Positions 45,496 through 45,558 of a DNA stretch of 45,558 bases are shown here, in pieces. Both the position numbers and the translations under genes were made by a program. The stretch lies in assembly GCF_001068775.1 (NCBI RefSeq), contig NZ_JWAJ01000113.1, positions 1-45,558 on the forward strand, written 5' to 3'. Within the stretch, counting starts at the first letter, position 1; each line of letters opens with the position of its first letter. The notes under the pieces were generated by a model. The model did no database searches. It saw nothing but the letters and a program-made list of their open reading frames with translations, and was not told the origin of the DNA. Source of the DNA: Streptococcus pseudopneumoniae (GTDB lineage Bacteria > Bacillota > Bacilli > Lactobacillales > Streptococcaceae).

Positions 45496-45558
45496 GGTCC
45501 GTTGGTCAAGGGGTTAAGACACCGCCTTTTCACGGCGGTAACACGGGTTCGAATCCCG
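45496..45558 (+). tRNA. tRNA-Glu (TTC), 3' end cut by the window
   Basis: 63 nt are visible, starting GGTCCGTTGGTCAAGGGGTT. The D-arm is complete, the anticodon stem-loop is CCGCC-TTTTCAC-GGCGG with anticodon TTC, and the T-arm is CGGGTTCGAATCCCG. Only the 3' acceptor strand is missing. It serves as the intact reference for the degenerate copy at 25446-25509. Confidence 0.93.

Overview
The window is the origin-of-replication region of a low-GC Gram-positive coccus of the genus Streptococcus, almost certainly the mitis group. The gene order tsf-rpsB-pcsB-mreD-mreC-ecfT-ecfA2-ecfA1-pgsA-rodZ-M16 pair-yaaA-recF-guaB-trpS-ABC-F-yfhO-yhgE-tetR-tRNA-comE-comD-comC-tRNA-rlmH-htrA-parB-oriC-dnaA-dnaN-ychF-pth-mfd-rqcP-divIC-tilS-hpt-ftsH-tRNA-Glu matches what I recall of the pneumococcal origin. 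Several proteins (Mfd N-terminus, HtrA N-terminus, the competence peptide) differ from S. pneumoniae as I remember it, so an oral commensal relative (S. mitis, S. oralis or S. infantis type) is more likely. This is recall, not a search.

Left arm (1-30750). It opens with a transposase fragment, then the rpsB-tsf operon with a structured 5' leader. A FemABX-type aminoacyltransferase and the peptidoglycan hydrolase gene pcsB follow. Next is a long minus-strand envelope operon: two M16-type peptidase homologues, rodZ, pgsA, the ECF vitamin-transport core, mreC and mreD. The pair yaaA-recF runs the other way. Then come guaB, trpS, an ABC-F ATPase, a YfhO-like membrane protein, and a YhgE/Pip protein divergent from a TetR regulator. 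The competence quorum-sensing operon comCDE lies between two tRNA loci, one of which holds a collapsed tRNA-Glu. The 44-codon comC gene was found by reading the gap by eye. It has a ComE direct repeat upstream and encodes a 17-residue pheromone.

Origin (28550-32410). rlmH, htrA (with a CiaR repeat), parB, dnaA and dnaN are separated by three intergenic clusters of DnaA boxes. Three parS-like 16-mers for ParB lie inside coding sequences, at about 9.0, 20.2 and 42.3 kb. No parA gene is present.

Right arm (32466-45558). Nearly everything is on the plus strand: DUF951, ychF, pth, mfd, then a tight operon rqcP-divIC-small ORF-serine hydrolase-tilS-hpt-ftsH. Past ftsH, where pneumococci carry comX1, I find only a decayed remnant with a ComX-like C-terminal motif. 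An intact tRNA-Glu with a strong promoter follows and is cut by the window end.

Most of the window is ordinary core genome. The noteworthy points are the comX remnant, the degenerate tRNA-Glu, the CSP variant, the extra FemABX gene, the ABC-F protein with one consensus and one degenerate ATP site, and several regulatory structures. I did not find convincing evidence of a wholly new system.
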